Of a DNA stretch of 64,000 bases, positions 47,690 to 60,684 are shown piece after piece; within the stretch, counting starts at the first letter, position 1, and each line of letters begins with the position of its first letter. Source of the DNA: Palaemon carinicauda (lineage: Eukaryota; Arthropoda; Malacostraca; Decapoda; Palaemonidae). Under the pieces are notes generated by a model. That model made no database searches. It was not told the DNA's origin and saw only the letters and a program-made list of their open reading frames with translations. Both the position numbers and the translations under genes were made by a program. The DNA lies in the NCBI RefSeq assembly GCF_036898095.1, contig NC_090746.1:52050098-52114097 (forward strand). The letters are read 5' to 3'.

Positions 47690-48063
47690 GGAATGGGGAA
47701 GGTGCGCAACGGTGACGTCAACAAAGATGGCGGCCAAACATGGCGGCGGTCATGACGTCACAGAGTACCGAAACAGTAACGAAGGAGGAGAACTTAGTAA
47801 CGGCTCCTCCCATAACTAGCCACTCTTCCCCCTCGAAGCGTTAACGCTATATGGGGTGCAGATAGCTATGTGGCGTGTCAAGCATACATCCCCTGTTATT
47901 ATACAATATCCTGAAGGGAAACCTTATGGGTACTCGCGCCAGAAGTTAGAATTCTGTGAAACCTTTAGTTTAATTCTCTGGGAATATCTACTGTAGTCAT
48001 ATATACCCTCAGGAAGCTACTGAAGGAACCTTCCATCAGGATGACATGGCTTGAGCCCAAAAA
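47690..48063 (-). repeat. 5' ITR of DIRS copy 2
   Basis: Inverted match of 41869-42247. Its tip reads TTTTTGGGCTCAAGCC on the minus strand, identical to the start of copy 3 at 57973. Confidence 0.87.
47711..47762. promoter_or_regulatory. paired TGACGTCA sites with GATGGCGGC motifs (5' ITR)
   Basis: TGACGTCA occurs at 47713-47720 and 47753-47760, with AAGATGGCGGC at 47724-47734 and a second ATGGCGGCGG at 47740-47749. These match CREB/ATF and YY1-type consensus sites. Position in the ITR upstream of the leader suits a promoter; no TATA box is obvious. Confidence 0.5.
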
Positions 48064-49680
48064 TAGAGTTTTGAAAGGTTATAATGGTTTTGATATTCAG
48101 GTAATAGGTGCTTTGAACGTAGAAGTACAGTACAAAGAACAGAAATTAGAGAGAATGCCATGAACAGTAGTAAAAGGTAATGGACAAACGTTGCTAGGTT
48201 TAGATTGGCTACAGTATTTGAAGTTAGATTGGCCTAGTATTTTGAAGGTTACAGGTAGACAAGATGAACACAAAAATGAAATTTCTGTGGATAATATGAT
48301 ATCAGAGTTTCAAGACGTATTTGAAGATAAAGTAGGTACAGTAAAGAACACAAAGGCAATTTTAGTTTTGAAACCTGACAGTTCTCCTAGATTTTGTGCT
48401 CCCAGACCAGTACCGTATGCATTGAAAAGTGCAGTTGAAACAGAAATCAGGAGATTAGAAAATGAAGGTTCCTGGGAAAAGGTTACATATTCAGATTGGG
48501 CTACATCATTAGTTCATATTGTGAAGGAAAGTTGACAGGTTAGGTTATGTGGAGATAACAAAGTAACGCTGAATCCACAACTGCAAGTAGCTCAACATCC
48601 ATTACCAAATCCGAAAGACATGTTTGCAACTATGTCAGGATGCAGTGTTTTTTTCTAAATTAGATTTAAGACAAGCATTTCAACATCTTCCCATGGATGA
48701 AACTTCACAAGAATTATGTACATCCTTAGTTTGTTTAGACCAAAGAGATTACCTTATGGAGTTGCAAGTAGTCCAGCTATATGGAAACAAACTATGGATA
48801 AGATTTTTTTTTCAGGAATGCAAGGAGTATTAATTTTTATAGATGATATTTTAATTGCTGGTAAAGACAAAAGAGAACATAGAGAAAGATTGTGAACAGT
48901 TCTGAAGAAGTTGAAGGAACATAATATTAGAGTAAATAAGAGCAAATGTATTTTAGAAGTTGATTCAGTGGAATACTTAGGTTTTGTAATAAATCGCAAG
49001 GGTATTCACAAAACTAAAGAGAAGATTAAAGCTGTACAATCAACAAAAGTGCCAGAAAATGTTAAGGAATTACAATCATTTCTAGGTTTAGTAACATTTT
49101 ATGGGAATTTCATTCAGAATTTGTCTACAATTGCACATCCATTGTACAATCTGTTGAATAAGGGTGTAAAATGGAAGTGGACAAAAGAGTGTCAGGAATC
49201 TTTTGAAAGAATCAAACAGGAAATAACATCGCCCACATTCCTAGTACATTATCAAATGGATTTACCAGTTAAATTAGTATGTGATGCATCAAACATAGGT
49301 TTAGGTGCAGTATTATCTCATGTAATGCCAGATGGAACAGAAAAACCCATTGCATTCACTTCTGGAGTATTGAACAAGGCAGAAAGGAATTACTCTCAAA
49401 TAGAAAAGGAAGGTTTAGCATTAGTTTATGGAGTTAAAAAATTCCATATATATCTTTATGGTAGGAAAAAGTTCACACTTGTCACAGATCATAAACCTTT
49501 ATAAGCATTATTGGGTCTAAAAGCAAGTTTACCTACGTTGGTAGCTGCAAGACTACAACTTTGGGCAATTACGTTAGCCGCGTACCACTATAACATAGAA
49601 TACCGTCCAACATCTAACATGGGTACGGGGATGCTTTATCCAGATTACCAGTAGACAAAGCTCCAGAGGAGTATGATGAC
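48064..49680 (+). pseudogene. Gypsy pol: protease end, RT and RNase H
   Basis: This resumes the Gypsy element after DIRS copy 2. LLGLDWLQYLKLDWP marks the protease-RT linker. RT follows with PVPYALKSAVETEIRRLE, KLDLRQAFQHLPMDE and LIFIDDILIAGK (catalytic Asp-Asp near 48840), then VEYLGFVINRKGI and LQSFLGLVTFYGNFI. RNase H shows KLVCDASNIGLGAVLSH and FTLVTDHKPL (near 49480). Stops near 48162, 48534, 48893 and 49502 and a frameshift near 48650 make it dead. Confidence 0.86.
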
Positions 49681-49869
49681 AGTGTTCTGGTAATTTCTGT
49701 ATATGATGTACCCATAACTGCAAAAGATGTAGCACACAGTACCAAGAGAGACCCAGTTCTTAGTAAGGTTTTAGAGAATTTAATGACAGGTAGGGACTTA
49801 TGTGGAAAAGAGGAAAATTGTAAACCTTATAAGGATATATGGTATGAACTGAGTGTAACATAAGGAATA

Positions 49870-50993
49870 GTGATGAGAGGTTCAAGGGTAGTTATTCCTA
49901 ATTCACTGAGAAATAAGTTTTTGTCTGAAATACATGCTGATCACCAAGGAATTGTAAGATCAAAGTCAATTGCGAGAACTTATGTATGGTGGCCAGGTGT
50001 AGATAAAGATGTGGAATCTTATATAAAAAATTGTATGAATTGTGTTATGCAACAGAACAATCCTCAATTTGCTAGAATGCACCCGTGGGAGTTACCCAGG
50101 TATCCATGGCAGAGAGTGCATATAGATTTTGAGGGTCCTTTTTTAAATTATTTGTTTTTGATAGTAGTAGATGCGTACAGTAAGTGGCCAGAAATTATCC
50201 CAATGAAGACAACAACGTCTTACGCCACAATAAATGAGTTAATGCAAATTTTTTTCTAGACATGGTATTCCAGAAAGAATTGTTACAGATAATGGTCCAC
50301 AATTTACCTCACAAGAGTTTAAAGAATTTCGTAATGTCAATGGTATAAAGCATACATTTTCAGCAACTTATCATCCATCTACCAATGGAGAGGCTGAAAG
50401 ATTTGTTCAAACGTTTAAGCACAATATGAAGTGTAGAAAAGCAAATTCAGGTAACATATTTTTTCATGTATCAATTTTTTATTGTCTTATAGAACAATGC
50501 CGCACAGCACAACAGGCGTGACACCGTCAAATTTGTTGATGGGGAGGAGGATAAGGTGTAAGTTAGATTTGTTGTATCCAAGTTTTCAAAGTGATTTAGA
50601 AGATAAAGGGTATAAACAAGCAGTAAAGCTTCCTAATGTAAGACGTTTTTTACCTTTATCTGATGTCATGGTAAGATCGTACAACACTCCAGAGAAGTGG
50701 GTAGGATATCAGGAGAGATAGGAAATTTACATTATGATGTTCGTGTTGGTGATAATATTGTAAAACGTCATATTGATCAATTACAGCCATTAACAAGAAA
50801 TACAGTAGAGCATGTGAATGTTAGAGATAAGAAACTTAAAGAAGTAGTTAGATCAAATGAGTCAAATATTATCCAAGATGCTCCAACATCAAATGTAGAT
50901 TCAGAACCAATTCATGTACCAGTACAAGATGAGGTTAAAGTGCTTCCTAATAGGATTAATAGAGGAAAGCCCCCCGAGAGATTAGATTTATAA
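49870..50993 (+). pseudogene. Gypsy integrase, broken
   Basis: The zinc-binding N-terminus shows HADHQG and CMNC with TYVWWPGVDKDVE between. The catalytic core has VHIDFEGPF (first Asp, near 50120), VTDNGPQFTS (second Asp, near 50285) and TNGEAERFVQTF (Glu, near 50395). A frameshift in a T-run at about 50258 and another near 50470 split it; the remaining frames are 50482-50721 (TTGVTPSNLLMGRRIR) and 50697-50993. No chromodomain is evident. The final stop lies about 35 nt before the right LTR. Confidence 0.84.
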
Positions 50994-51028
50994 AGATTTT
51001 TACAATGTCAAGTTGAGGGGGAGGAGAC

Positions 51029-51510
51029 TGTTCTGTATTATTGTAATAATGTACTGTATTATTTCAAGTGTCACATGTATTGCGCAACATTGCATCATAT
51101 TGCATGAATAAAACATGTTATGCTTTGTATATAAGTGAAATGAATTATTTTGATATTAGAATTCAAGCATTTATTAGTTACCTCAAAGATAGGATTTAAT
51201 TCTTTATAGTTTTGTACTGGAGTAGGATTTAAGTCTTTGAGAGCGATGCTCTTTTGTTGTTTAGCAATGTTTTGGTTTTGTCAGATTGTGTATGACGCTC
51301 CACACACACACACACAGTTGGCTGTCATAGAGCAATGTAGTCACAAGATTTATTAAAGTGTATTTTAAGAATACCAACGCATCATTAAATCCCACCAAGA
51401 AACATTGACGACCACAGATGGGATAAGCTGAGGGTTGATTACTAACAATTCTTCATTTATGTTCCAGGTAATCATTAAGGTTGTTATGTAGACATCCTAT
51501 CATCATATTA
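51029..51510 (+). repeat. Gypsy right LTR
   Basis: It begins TGTTCTGTATTATTG directly after a purine-rich tract and matches 39915-40397. It differs by substitutions and a longer (CA)n (51300-51316). It ends at CATCATATTA, then flanking CAAAGATAACC. Confidence 0.87.
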
Positions 51511-52362
<852 letters not shown>

Positions 52363-52667
52363 GTGTATGTATGTATGTGTCTGCTCATCTGTATGTATGT
52401 GTTTGTGTCTATCATCAATCATTTATATCCCGTACGCTAGTATTTCAGTAAACTCTTACTGAATTGTCGTATCTATCTTCTAATATCCTCATAACGTAAG
52501 CGATCCTAACGCTACACGTTTGATATTTCAAAATAAGGATGTATTATATGACTGTAATCCTTCAAAGTATTCAAAATCGTTTCTAAAAAACTCTTATTTT
52601 TTTCTGTCTTGTATCGAATATTGTATTCTTAACGCCATATGGAATCGTTAGGAACTTTTTTTAGTAT

Positions 52668-52690
52668 TTTCGATTGTAGACAAATTAATC

Positions 52691-52777
<87 letters not shown>

Positions 52778-52882
52778 GCACCTTATTGTTGTTGGTTCAT
52801 TTGCCTTCACTCAAAAGCAGTATGTGCGATCCTTTCAAAGACAAATCTAGCAAAAGGATTATATGCGACTGGAATTAGCAAA

Positions 52883-52966
<84 letters not shown>

Positions 52967-52990
52967 GTGATTAATTTGTCTTCAATCGAA
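52668..52990. repeat. inverted repeat with (CT)n and (AG)n arms
   Basis: The left arm is CGATTGTAGACAAATTAATC (52670) then (CT)n to 52773. The right arm is (AG)n (52883-52963) then its complement (GATTAATTTGTCTTCAATCG, ending 52989). Arms are about 100 bp around a loop of about 110 bp. The flanking unique sequence is inverted too, so the symmetry is not just opposite microsatellites. Confidence 0.85.
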
Positions 52991-53298
52991 AATATACCTT
53001 TTTTGTTCACCTGAGAAAATTCCAAATACCGTGAGTTATCAAAATTAGAGAAATAGAAACCTCAACTATAAAGACAAAATGAACCAATGATTACACAATA
53101 AATCATGAGAGAAAATCCCATAAGTAAACAGCTTTTTTGGTAAAGATGTTCCCTCTATTCGGTACAACATCGCATCGTAAGCAAATTTAACTTCTGGTCC
53201 AGCCAAGTCCGTTTATATAACAAACCTCTCTCAGATTACTTTCATAAATGATATCCCATGTTTGAGAGACAAAGATAAGTAGGCAGCATTTTTGGAGG

Positions 53299-53680
53299 TT
53301 TGAAGGGTTTAAAGGCCACCCATGAATGGCAGAGGCAAGGGACAGTGACAATGCCTTAGAGAATGACAATATTTACATTTGAACCGAAAAATATTTTTTC
53401 TTTTCCTAAGTCCTTTGCCAATTTAACAAAGGTTTAAGGTTGAATGATCGCTCGTGAATGTCAGAGGCAAGGGACAGTGACAAACCTTAGCCTATCAAGG
53501 CAATGCTCTAAAGACTGGCCATATATACATATGATCAGCACCCAAGTCCCCTAACCTCCCAAGCTAGGACCATGGAGGGTCAGGCAATGGTTGCTGATGA
53601 CTCCGATGATAGAGCTATAGGCTCCCCGAAACCATCCATCCATAGCTCACAAGGATGGTGATCACCAGGCAGGGACGTTT
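53299..53680 (+). repeat. SINE-like repeat, two fragments
   Basis: Fragments at 53299-53377 and 53428-53680 share GGCAGAGGCAAGGGACAGTG / GTCAGAGGCAAGGGACAGTG. The second continues with CATATGATCAGCACCCAAG, CCAAGCTAGGACCATGGAGG and GATGACTCCGATGATAGAGC, ending GCTCACAAGGATGGTG. I recall this as a dispersed decapod repeat. No coding frame; the 3' part is truncated. Confidence 0.5.
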
Positions 53681-53906
53681 CCAACATCAGTAAGTTAATT
53701 TATTTGTTGGAAGAGAAGACAGATATAATGATTCTTTTGACTCGTTCAGAAAGATTTATTAGTGGAAGAGATTTAAATGAGGTTCAAATACCCCATTTTT
53801 TAATGCCAAAGAAAAATACCTACAAACTATCGAACATATGAACCAGTCACAGAAACTACTGAATAACACCACACCAATAACCAGTGTCTTAATTAGATAG
53901 AACCCT

Positions 53907-53938
53907 CCCACACCCACACCCACACCCACACCCACACA
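53907..53938. repeat. (CCCACA)n microsatellite
   Basis: Five to six hexamer units (CACACCCACACC). Confidence 0.9.
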
Positions 53939-54195
53939 TGCCACTGCACTATAAGACAGACCTTAATTATCTTGGTTTGGCTTACAATGATCAATCAATT
54001 AGATATAAGATTTAGCTGGCGTAATATTAGTGTTTGTGATTATCAGGAATTTTGCAGGGGGTGAGAATCCAGCAATCCACGTAATGCCTTTTAACTCCTT
54101 CAATATCTAAAAGCACTGGTGAAATCAAATTGGGGAAAATCAAATATATTTTGTGCCTGTAGACTTTACAAATATTATAAACGAGCATATACTGA

Positions 54196-54242
54196 TACAT
54201 ACATACATACATACATACATACATACATACATACATACATAC
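54196..54242. repeat. (CATA)n microsatellite
   Basis: About eleven perfect tetramer units immediately upstream of an RTE-like fragment. Confidence 0.95.
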
Positions 54243-54605
54243 GCATGAATATAGATGAATCTTTTGCTAGAACACTTGAAAATATCCATGAAGGAAGTAC
54301 TATTCTAAAACTACACAAAGATAATAAGACAATTCAGAGTGAGAAAGTAGTTAGACAGGGAAGCCAAATCTCTCCTAAATCATTCACAGAATGCCTAAAA
54401 AACACTAATTAATAATCTAGATTAGGTAAATGTTGGAACTAAGGTTAAGAGAGAATTCCTCGAAAACGTAAGAACTGTAGATGACCTAATTCTGTTTGGT
54501 GAATCCTTTGAGGAAATCCAAAGGATGATAGAAGACTTGAATAGAGAAAGTAGAAAAGTAGGGATGTAAATTAATATGAGAAAAATTAGGATGATGTTTA
54601 ACTAA
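54243..54605 (+). pseudogene. RTE-type LINE reverse transcriptase fragment
   Basis: The frame reads LHKDNKTIQSEKVVRQGSQ with SPKSFTECL, equivalent to the R-Q-G-D-x-I-S-P-K-L-F box of RTE-like RT. After a stop it continues with TVDDLILFGESFEEIQRM and IEDLNRESRKVG, covering the F-A-D-D region, here V-D-D. Stops near 54409 and 54567 and a changed motif show it is dead. No endonuclease or tail remains. Confidence 0.7.
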
Positions 54606-54863
54606 ATGACAAAAATAAAGAGTTATAGACGAACCTCTATAGATTGTTGATGAATAAACCAACATAACAAAGACTTTGTTTCCTCAAAACAAAAAACCGA
54701 AATTAAAAGAAGGATAAGCATAGGATCGATGGTATAGGATAAACAAAAGATTATGAAAATTAAAATGACACTTTCTCTGAAATGAGAAGTATTTAAGTGT
54801 TACGATTACAATAGAAAGTTAGAATATCATTAGAAATTAAAAGTCTATAAATATTCATATCTA

Positions 54864-54866
<3 letters not shown>

Positions 54867-54914
<48 letters not shown>
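54867..54914. repeat. (TA)n microsatellite
   Basis: Short TA run ending GTATATACACACACACAC. Confidence 0.95.
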
Positions 54915-54921
<7 letters not shown>

Positions 54922-55104
54922 CACACACACATACACACTTGTGTATGGAGTAGGTCGTTGGAATTAATACTTAAAAATTATATTGTTTACACGCGTGAAC
55001 TGTAATGTGGTAACTTTTCCCTTGGGCATTTCAACGCCATTGTCCAAGAAAAGAACATTAGTTTTCGCAGTTAGTCGGAAGGAAAATAAATTAAAGTTTA
55101 TTCC

Positions 55105-55763
<659 letters not shown>

Positions 55764-56410
55764 CAGTGAACCCTCGTTTATCGCGGTAGATAGGTTCCAG
55801 ACGCGGCCGCGATAGGTGAAAATCCGCGAAGTAGTAACACCATATTTACTTATTTATTTAACATGTATATTCAGACTTTTAAAACCTTCCCTTGTACGTA
55901 GTACTGTTAACAAACTACCCTTTAATGTACAGAACACTTAATGCATGTAATACAGTACCCTAAACTAAAACAGGCACAAATATTAAAGACGACTTTATAT
56001 CATGCGTTTCCTAAACACGCCAAAAAGCACGATAAAAAATGGCAACCAATGTTTTGTTTACGTTTATCTCTGATCCTAATGAAGAAACAAACGCATTTAC
56101 ACATCTGTTTATAGGTTAGTTTTTGCATCAATTATATTGATTATTCAGTACAGTATGTTGATTTGGTTATTACTAATGTTTTACTTAATTTTTCTTAGGA
56201 GTTCCAAATGAAATTTTTTTCTTTATGACGCCGCCTGATACGACGGCGTCATAAAGTACGCTCAGTAAACAAACTAAGGAATTTAACCCGAATGATGAAA
56301 GTGATAAATAATGATATTACAGTAAAAGCTTTTATAAAATATGTTATTACAAATATTATTTACCGTATCTATATAAAATCATACATACGTAGCAAAGCAG
56401 GAAAACAATC

Positions 56411-56482
<72 letters not shown>

Positions 56483-56680
56483 GTTTTACATACGTAAATG
56501 TAAATTTTAAACAAAACAAAAATAGCCCCATTTCATATAAAATAGATTACAAATATTTTACTTTATCATATTACAGTAGTCTGTATAATACTGTAAAGTT
56601 CAGTACAGTATGTTGTTGTTAAAGTCGTGGCGATGAAATTCTCACGAAACAAAAACACGCCATTTGATTACAACAGCTGA

Positions 56681-56758
<78 letters not shown>

Positions 56759-57252
56759 GTTATACAATACTTACATTTAGATGAAGAAACTAAAATTAGT
56801 TTTCTTAGTGTCAATTAAATACGAAATGAAATAATTAGGCCGAGTCTACATCCATTTCAATCATAGCCAAAAATAGGGCATCCGATTTCATCAGCAAACC
56901 ACTATTTTTTGGGAAATATCATTTTATTCTAGAAAATTGCCACTCTTTAAATAGTTAATTGCACATTAAGAAAGCGTGTACTTTTGTTTTTAAATTTCGG
57001 GTGTGTTTTAAAAATCGAGTATTGTTGACTTTTTTTTTTTTTACTTTTGGCTGTGATTAGATCAGCTGTCATCTAGCTGCCGCTCTTGAGTGTGTACGAA
57101 TACACTAACAAAGTATCATTTATACCATTTCTTAACTTATTCAAACCGTCTACAGTATACAGTTGATATTACATAAGCACCAATGTGTTATAACCTATCA
57201 AATTTTTTTGTTTATTACATTTAAACCCCCCTCTATCTCTCTCTCTCTCTAC

Positions 57253-57296
<44 letters not shown>

Positions 57297-57307
57297 CTCT
57301 CTCTCTC

Positions 57308-57341
<34 letters not shown>

Positions 57342-57608
57342 GGCTACTTTTCACTACCTCCCATTCCTTACCTCTCTCTATCTCTCTAACAAATGATATC
57401 TTTGTTGCTCCTCAAAGTTTCATTTATATTGAAAATCAATCATGATTCAATTTTCCTTACTTTCTCCAATCTCGCACCATCGGTCACATCGCGGTATTTT
57501 CGATATTTCCGGAAAATCCGCAATATATGTATAGACATGGGTTATGAAAAAAATCCGCGAAGTGGTGAATCCGCGATGGTCGAACCGCGAAGTAGCGAGG
57601 GTTCACTG
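55764..57608. mobile_element. pogo/Tigger-like TIR element, non-autonomous, 1845 bp
   Basis: The left end CAGTGAACCCTCGTTTATCG and the right end's complement CAGTGAACCCTCGCTACTTC form terminal inverted repeats that continue with CGCGG- and ATCCGCGAAGT-type blocks. TA lies on both sides (55762-55763, 57609-57610), the target duplication of Tc1/mariner/pogo elements. No transposase frame remains. Inside are (GA)n at 56413-56480, (CT)n at 56684-56753, CT-rich repeats at 57228-57338, and a hairpin ATGACGCCG...CGGCGTCAT at 56224-56252. Confidence 0.78.
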
Positions 57609-57972
<364 letters not shown>

Positions 57973-57976
<4 letters not shown>

Positions 57977-58350
57977 TGGGCTCAAGCCATGACGTCCTGA
58001 TGGAAGGTTCCTTTTTGGTAGCTTCCTTGGGTATATTAACTACTAAGATATTCCCAGAGAATTTAACCACAGGTTATCACAGAATTCCAACTTCTGGAGT
58101 GAGTATCCTAAAGGTTTCCCTTTAAGACATCGTATATCAACAGGGGACGCATGTATTACCACGCCACATAGCTATCTGCACCCCATATAGAGTTAACACT
58201 TCGATATGGAGGGGCGGAGAATAACTGGGGAGCCGTTCCACAGCTATACTCGTCCGTGGCTACTTTTGGTACTCGAAACGTAAACAAACCGGCGCCATTG
58301 CTAAATGATGTCACGTCCGTCCTCATCCTTCTTTTAGTAGCTTGCCTTGC
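57973..58350 (+). repeat. 5' ITR of DIRS copy 3
   Basis: It aligns to the copy 2 ITRs (GATATTCCCAGAGAATTTAA, CCACATAGCTATCTGCACCC, TTAACACTTCG), with more differences than between copy 2's own ITRs. The TGACGTCA pair is altered here (GATGTCACGTCCG near 58308). Confidence 0.75.
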
Positions 58351-60524
58351 CAAGACGGATTTCCCCTTGTGCTTTTTTATCGGCTTGCATCTTCGTAATG
58401 TCGCTACCTTCAGCCTCACCTTCTTCTGGAAAGTTGAGTACCAGGTCCCAGTATTGTTTAAATAAGCTCTGACCGTAAAGTAACTTATACTTTTCGAGAT
58501 ATTTCATGTTTTCTGGCGGAGCTGTGCTACTACTGGACACGCCATTTTATGGCGTCGCTGTTCCCTTGCATGCCTTATTTAGCTAGCCTGAACAGCTTAT
58601 TCCGGCCTCTTAACTAATTGATACTGTTAGTTATTTAGTCTTCATAGCTAGGAACTTCATATATCGTGTTTTGACGCTCTTTTATTCGGTCATCGCCTGA
58701 CCCCATACTAGATTGCTAGCTTAGCCCCTAGGCCAGATTGCCTAGCACCAGTGTTCATGCATGATATATTCCAGTGATCCTAGGTTAAGTTATGAAGATA
58801 GTGGCATTATTTATGATACTGTTTACTGTGATGCAAGTGTTTTTCGCCTTCAGGGACCATATAGGGGATCGGTTTGATAGTGTGCCTTTCTAACCTAACC
58901 TAAATGTAGGAGCCCTATATGCTCCCTTCACCCCCTGCCTTAGGGCATTCCCTCTGTGTGGCCATGCTCCCCCCACCATGTAAGGGGATCAAGTCCGTAT
59001 CAGAGTATTTATCGCTTCTCTGTCCTCCCTAAGGGAATGATCCCCCTTAGGGTTGCGTCCGAGAAAGAGGAACGGCCTGTCCTTCCTCAGTTGCTGTGGT
59101 TAGGTTACCTGACCTTCATTGCAACTTGCGATATGTCTTCCAGCCTACCTAGCTTGGGGTTTAACATCCCTTCTCTAGGTTAGGCCTCGGGGGGGGGGGG
59201 GGGGGGGCTAGTTCTGTACTATTAGCTTGAAACGGTACCCATGCACCGTTCTCATTCAGGTTACCTACCCTAGGCTAGGGAGCGTCCTCCCTTCCTTGGT
59301 GGCCGTTTTTGTACAGAGCCTCCCCTATGGAAGACCCCCTCTTCTTCTCCCTCCCCACCTATCCCTTAGTATGGTCTAGCCTAGACATAGGCTAGCCTAT
59401 ACACATCTGTCCCTAGTCCTACAACTCCTCCTTAGGGTGGAGTGATAGGGCTATCTTGAGCTCCTGTGGGCAGGCCGCTCTGGTACATATACCCTTCATA
59501 GCGTCCTATGGGGTTAGCCACTGGAAGCGATTTGTCCGCAGGGGTTCCCCCCCTCTTGGGTGTACCCTAACCCTCCCTTGGGTTACTCTGGCACCCGGCC
59601 GACTGCCGGCCCCCTGCCATTGGGTGATAGGGCTCACCCCTATCATGGGTACACTCACTCAGGTGGGATGCTATAGGGGTTCGTATTCTTATCCCTCCAT
59701 CCCTCCTTCTGTATCTCTTCCTGTACTGGTGCCGGTCCCTTGCCGCCTCTACTGCCGGCGATACCGCTCTCCCTTGGTGACACATTCCTGAGATACCCTC
59801 CCTAGTCGACAGCCCTCTGCGTGCCGGAGGGCTGCCGCTTTCCGTCGGTGTATAGCCGATGGCCCACCCTTACACTACCTAGCTTCGGTTGTCCGTCCTT
59901 CGGGCTAGCCTCCGCCATGCCGGCATTGATTGCCGGCGGTCTGGGTATACCATACTCCCTTCCTTATCTTATGAACTAGTCACCAAGCCGCGGAGCCTCC
60001 GCCTCCTGCCGGCGTGCCGCCAAGCTGGCATTACACCTGAATTCTCTATGTGTCTTCCCTAATGCCATAAACTCTGCTGGAGCGGCCTCCGGTGTGCCGT
60101 CGGTCTGCCGGCGCCCTCTGGAGGCGCCAAGAGACTTGCACCCCTTCTCCCAGCTATCAACTACATGCTGATAGCCCTACACTGCAACCAGATAGCTTGG
60201 CTACCCTAATGCATAGGTATTGTCTTACCGTTCTATTAACGGCTGTGCTGTCTTCTTGCATATCACAATTTTCCAGCATGCTGTGTGTGTCTTACCGCAG
60301 CTGGTTGCCGGAACCCGTTATCATATGGGGTCTTCTACTACCCCCCAATTTTTACTATAATGGTCTGAGTGGTCTCAGTCCTTGATATACATCTCAGGCA
60401 ATCTCTGCTAGAATTATCTTCTGCCTTCCTTGGCGATCCATGAAGATTTCTGCTTTGTGTCCTCGGTCACAAACGAAATTGCCTACTGATAAGGTTACGG
60501 TAACCAGCTGGGCGGGATGCACAA
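58351..60524 (+). other. DIRS leader region (copy 3)
   Basis: About 2.2 kb without a convincing ORF, CT- and G-run-rich, including a poly-G tract at 59190-59208. Patches match the copy 2 leader at 46680-47400 on the opposite strand. Repeated CTGCCGGC / GCCGGCG words occur from 59580 to 60110. Short frames at 59456-59791 and 60092-60385 show no family resemblance. Confidence 0.55.
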
Positions 60525-60684
60525 GTATGTGTCTATCTACTTCATTTCCCGCTCCACTCTCTAACATTACAATGTTATAATTTAATTAATGTTAAGTTAA
60601 AGTTTAACTACTTAAAATTTAACTTTAGAGTAATATAAGTCACTCCTATGACTTCCGTATACTCATGTTCTCTTTCTTTTACAG
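60525..60684 (+). other. candidate intron in DIRS leader (copy 3)
   Basis: Donor-like ACAA|GTATGTGTC at 60525 and pyrimidine tract with TTTTACAG ending at 60684. Its exon-side word GGGCGGGATGCACAA is identical in copy 1. Directly spliced, the gag frame meets a TAA six codons upstream, so the true initiating exon is not settled. Confidence 0.5.

Larger units (their letters stand above)
41869..48063 (-). mobile_element. DIRS-like retrotransposon copy 2, both ends present, nested in Gypsy
   Basis: Read on the minus strand it runs from TTTTTGGGCTCAAGCC (48063) through 5' ITR, leader, shortened gag, pol, tyrosine recombinase, ICR and 3' ITR to AATCCGTTTT (41869). Gypsy protease sequence adjoins both sides and no target duplication is visible, as expected for recombinase-mediated insertion. 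It is about 6.2 kb long, shortened by loss of most of gag. Confidence 0.9.
39915..51510 (+). mobile_element. Gypsy-type LTR retrotransposon, interrupted by DIRS copy 2
   Basis: It has two direct LTRs (39915-40397 and 51029-51510), gag with zinc knuckles, a protease start, then after the nested DIRS (41869-48063) RT, RNase H and integrase in Gypsy order (integrase last). A purine tract (TTGAGGGGGAGGAGAC) precedes the right LTR. Without the nested element it spans about 5.4 kb. LTRs differ by a few percent plus small indels, so insertion is not recent. No flanking duplication was identified. Confidence 0.88.

Noticed and set aside
39915..51510. Endogenous retrovirus with envelope
   Set aside because: No envelope-like frame lies between integrase and the right LTR; gag-pol only, so a Gypsy retrotransposon.
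52639..52878. Leu/Ser-rich frame
   Set aside because: Translation of (CT)n.
56224..56252. Rho-independent terminator-like hairpin
   Set aside because: It is an internal inverted repeat of a eukaryotic transposon; bacterial termination is not relevant here.
59456..60385. Proline-rich ORFs in the DIRS copy 3 leader
   Set aside because: Not conserved in the copy 2 leader and without family resemblance.
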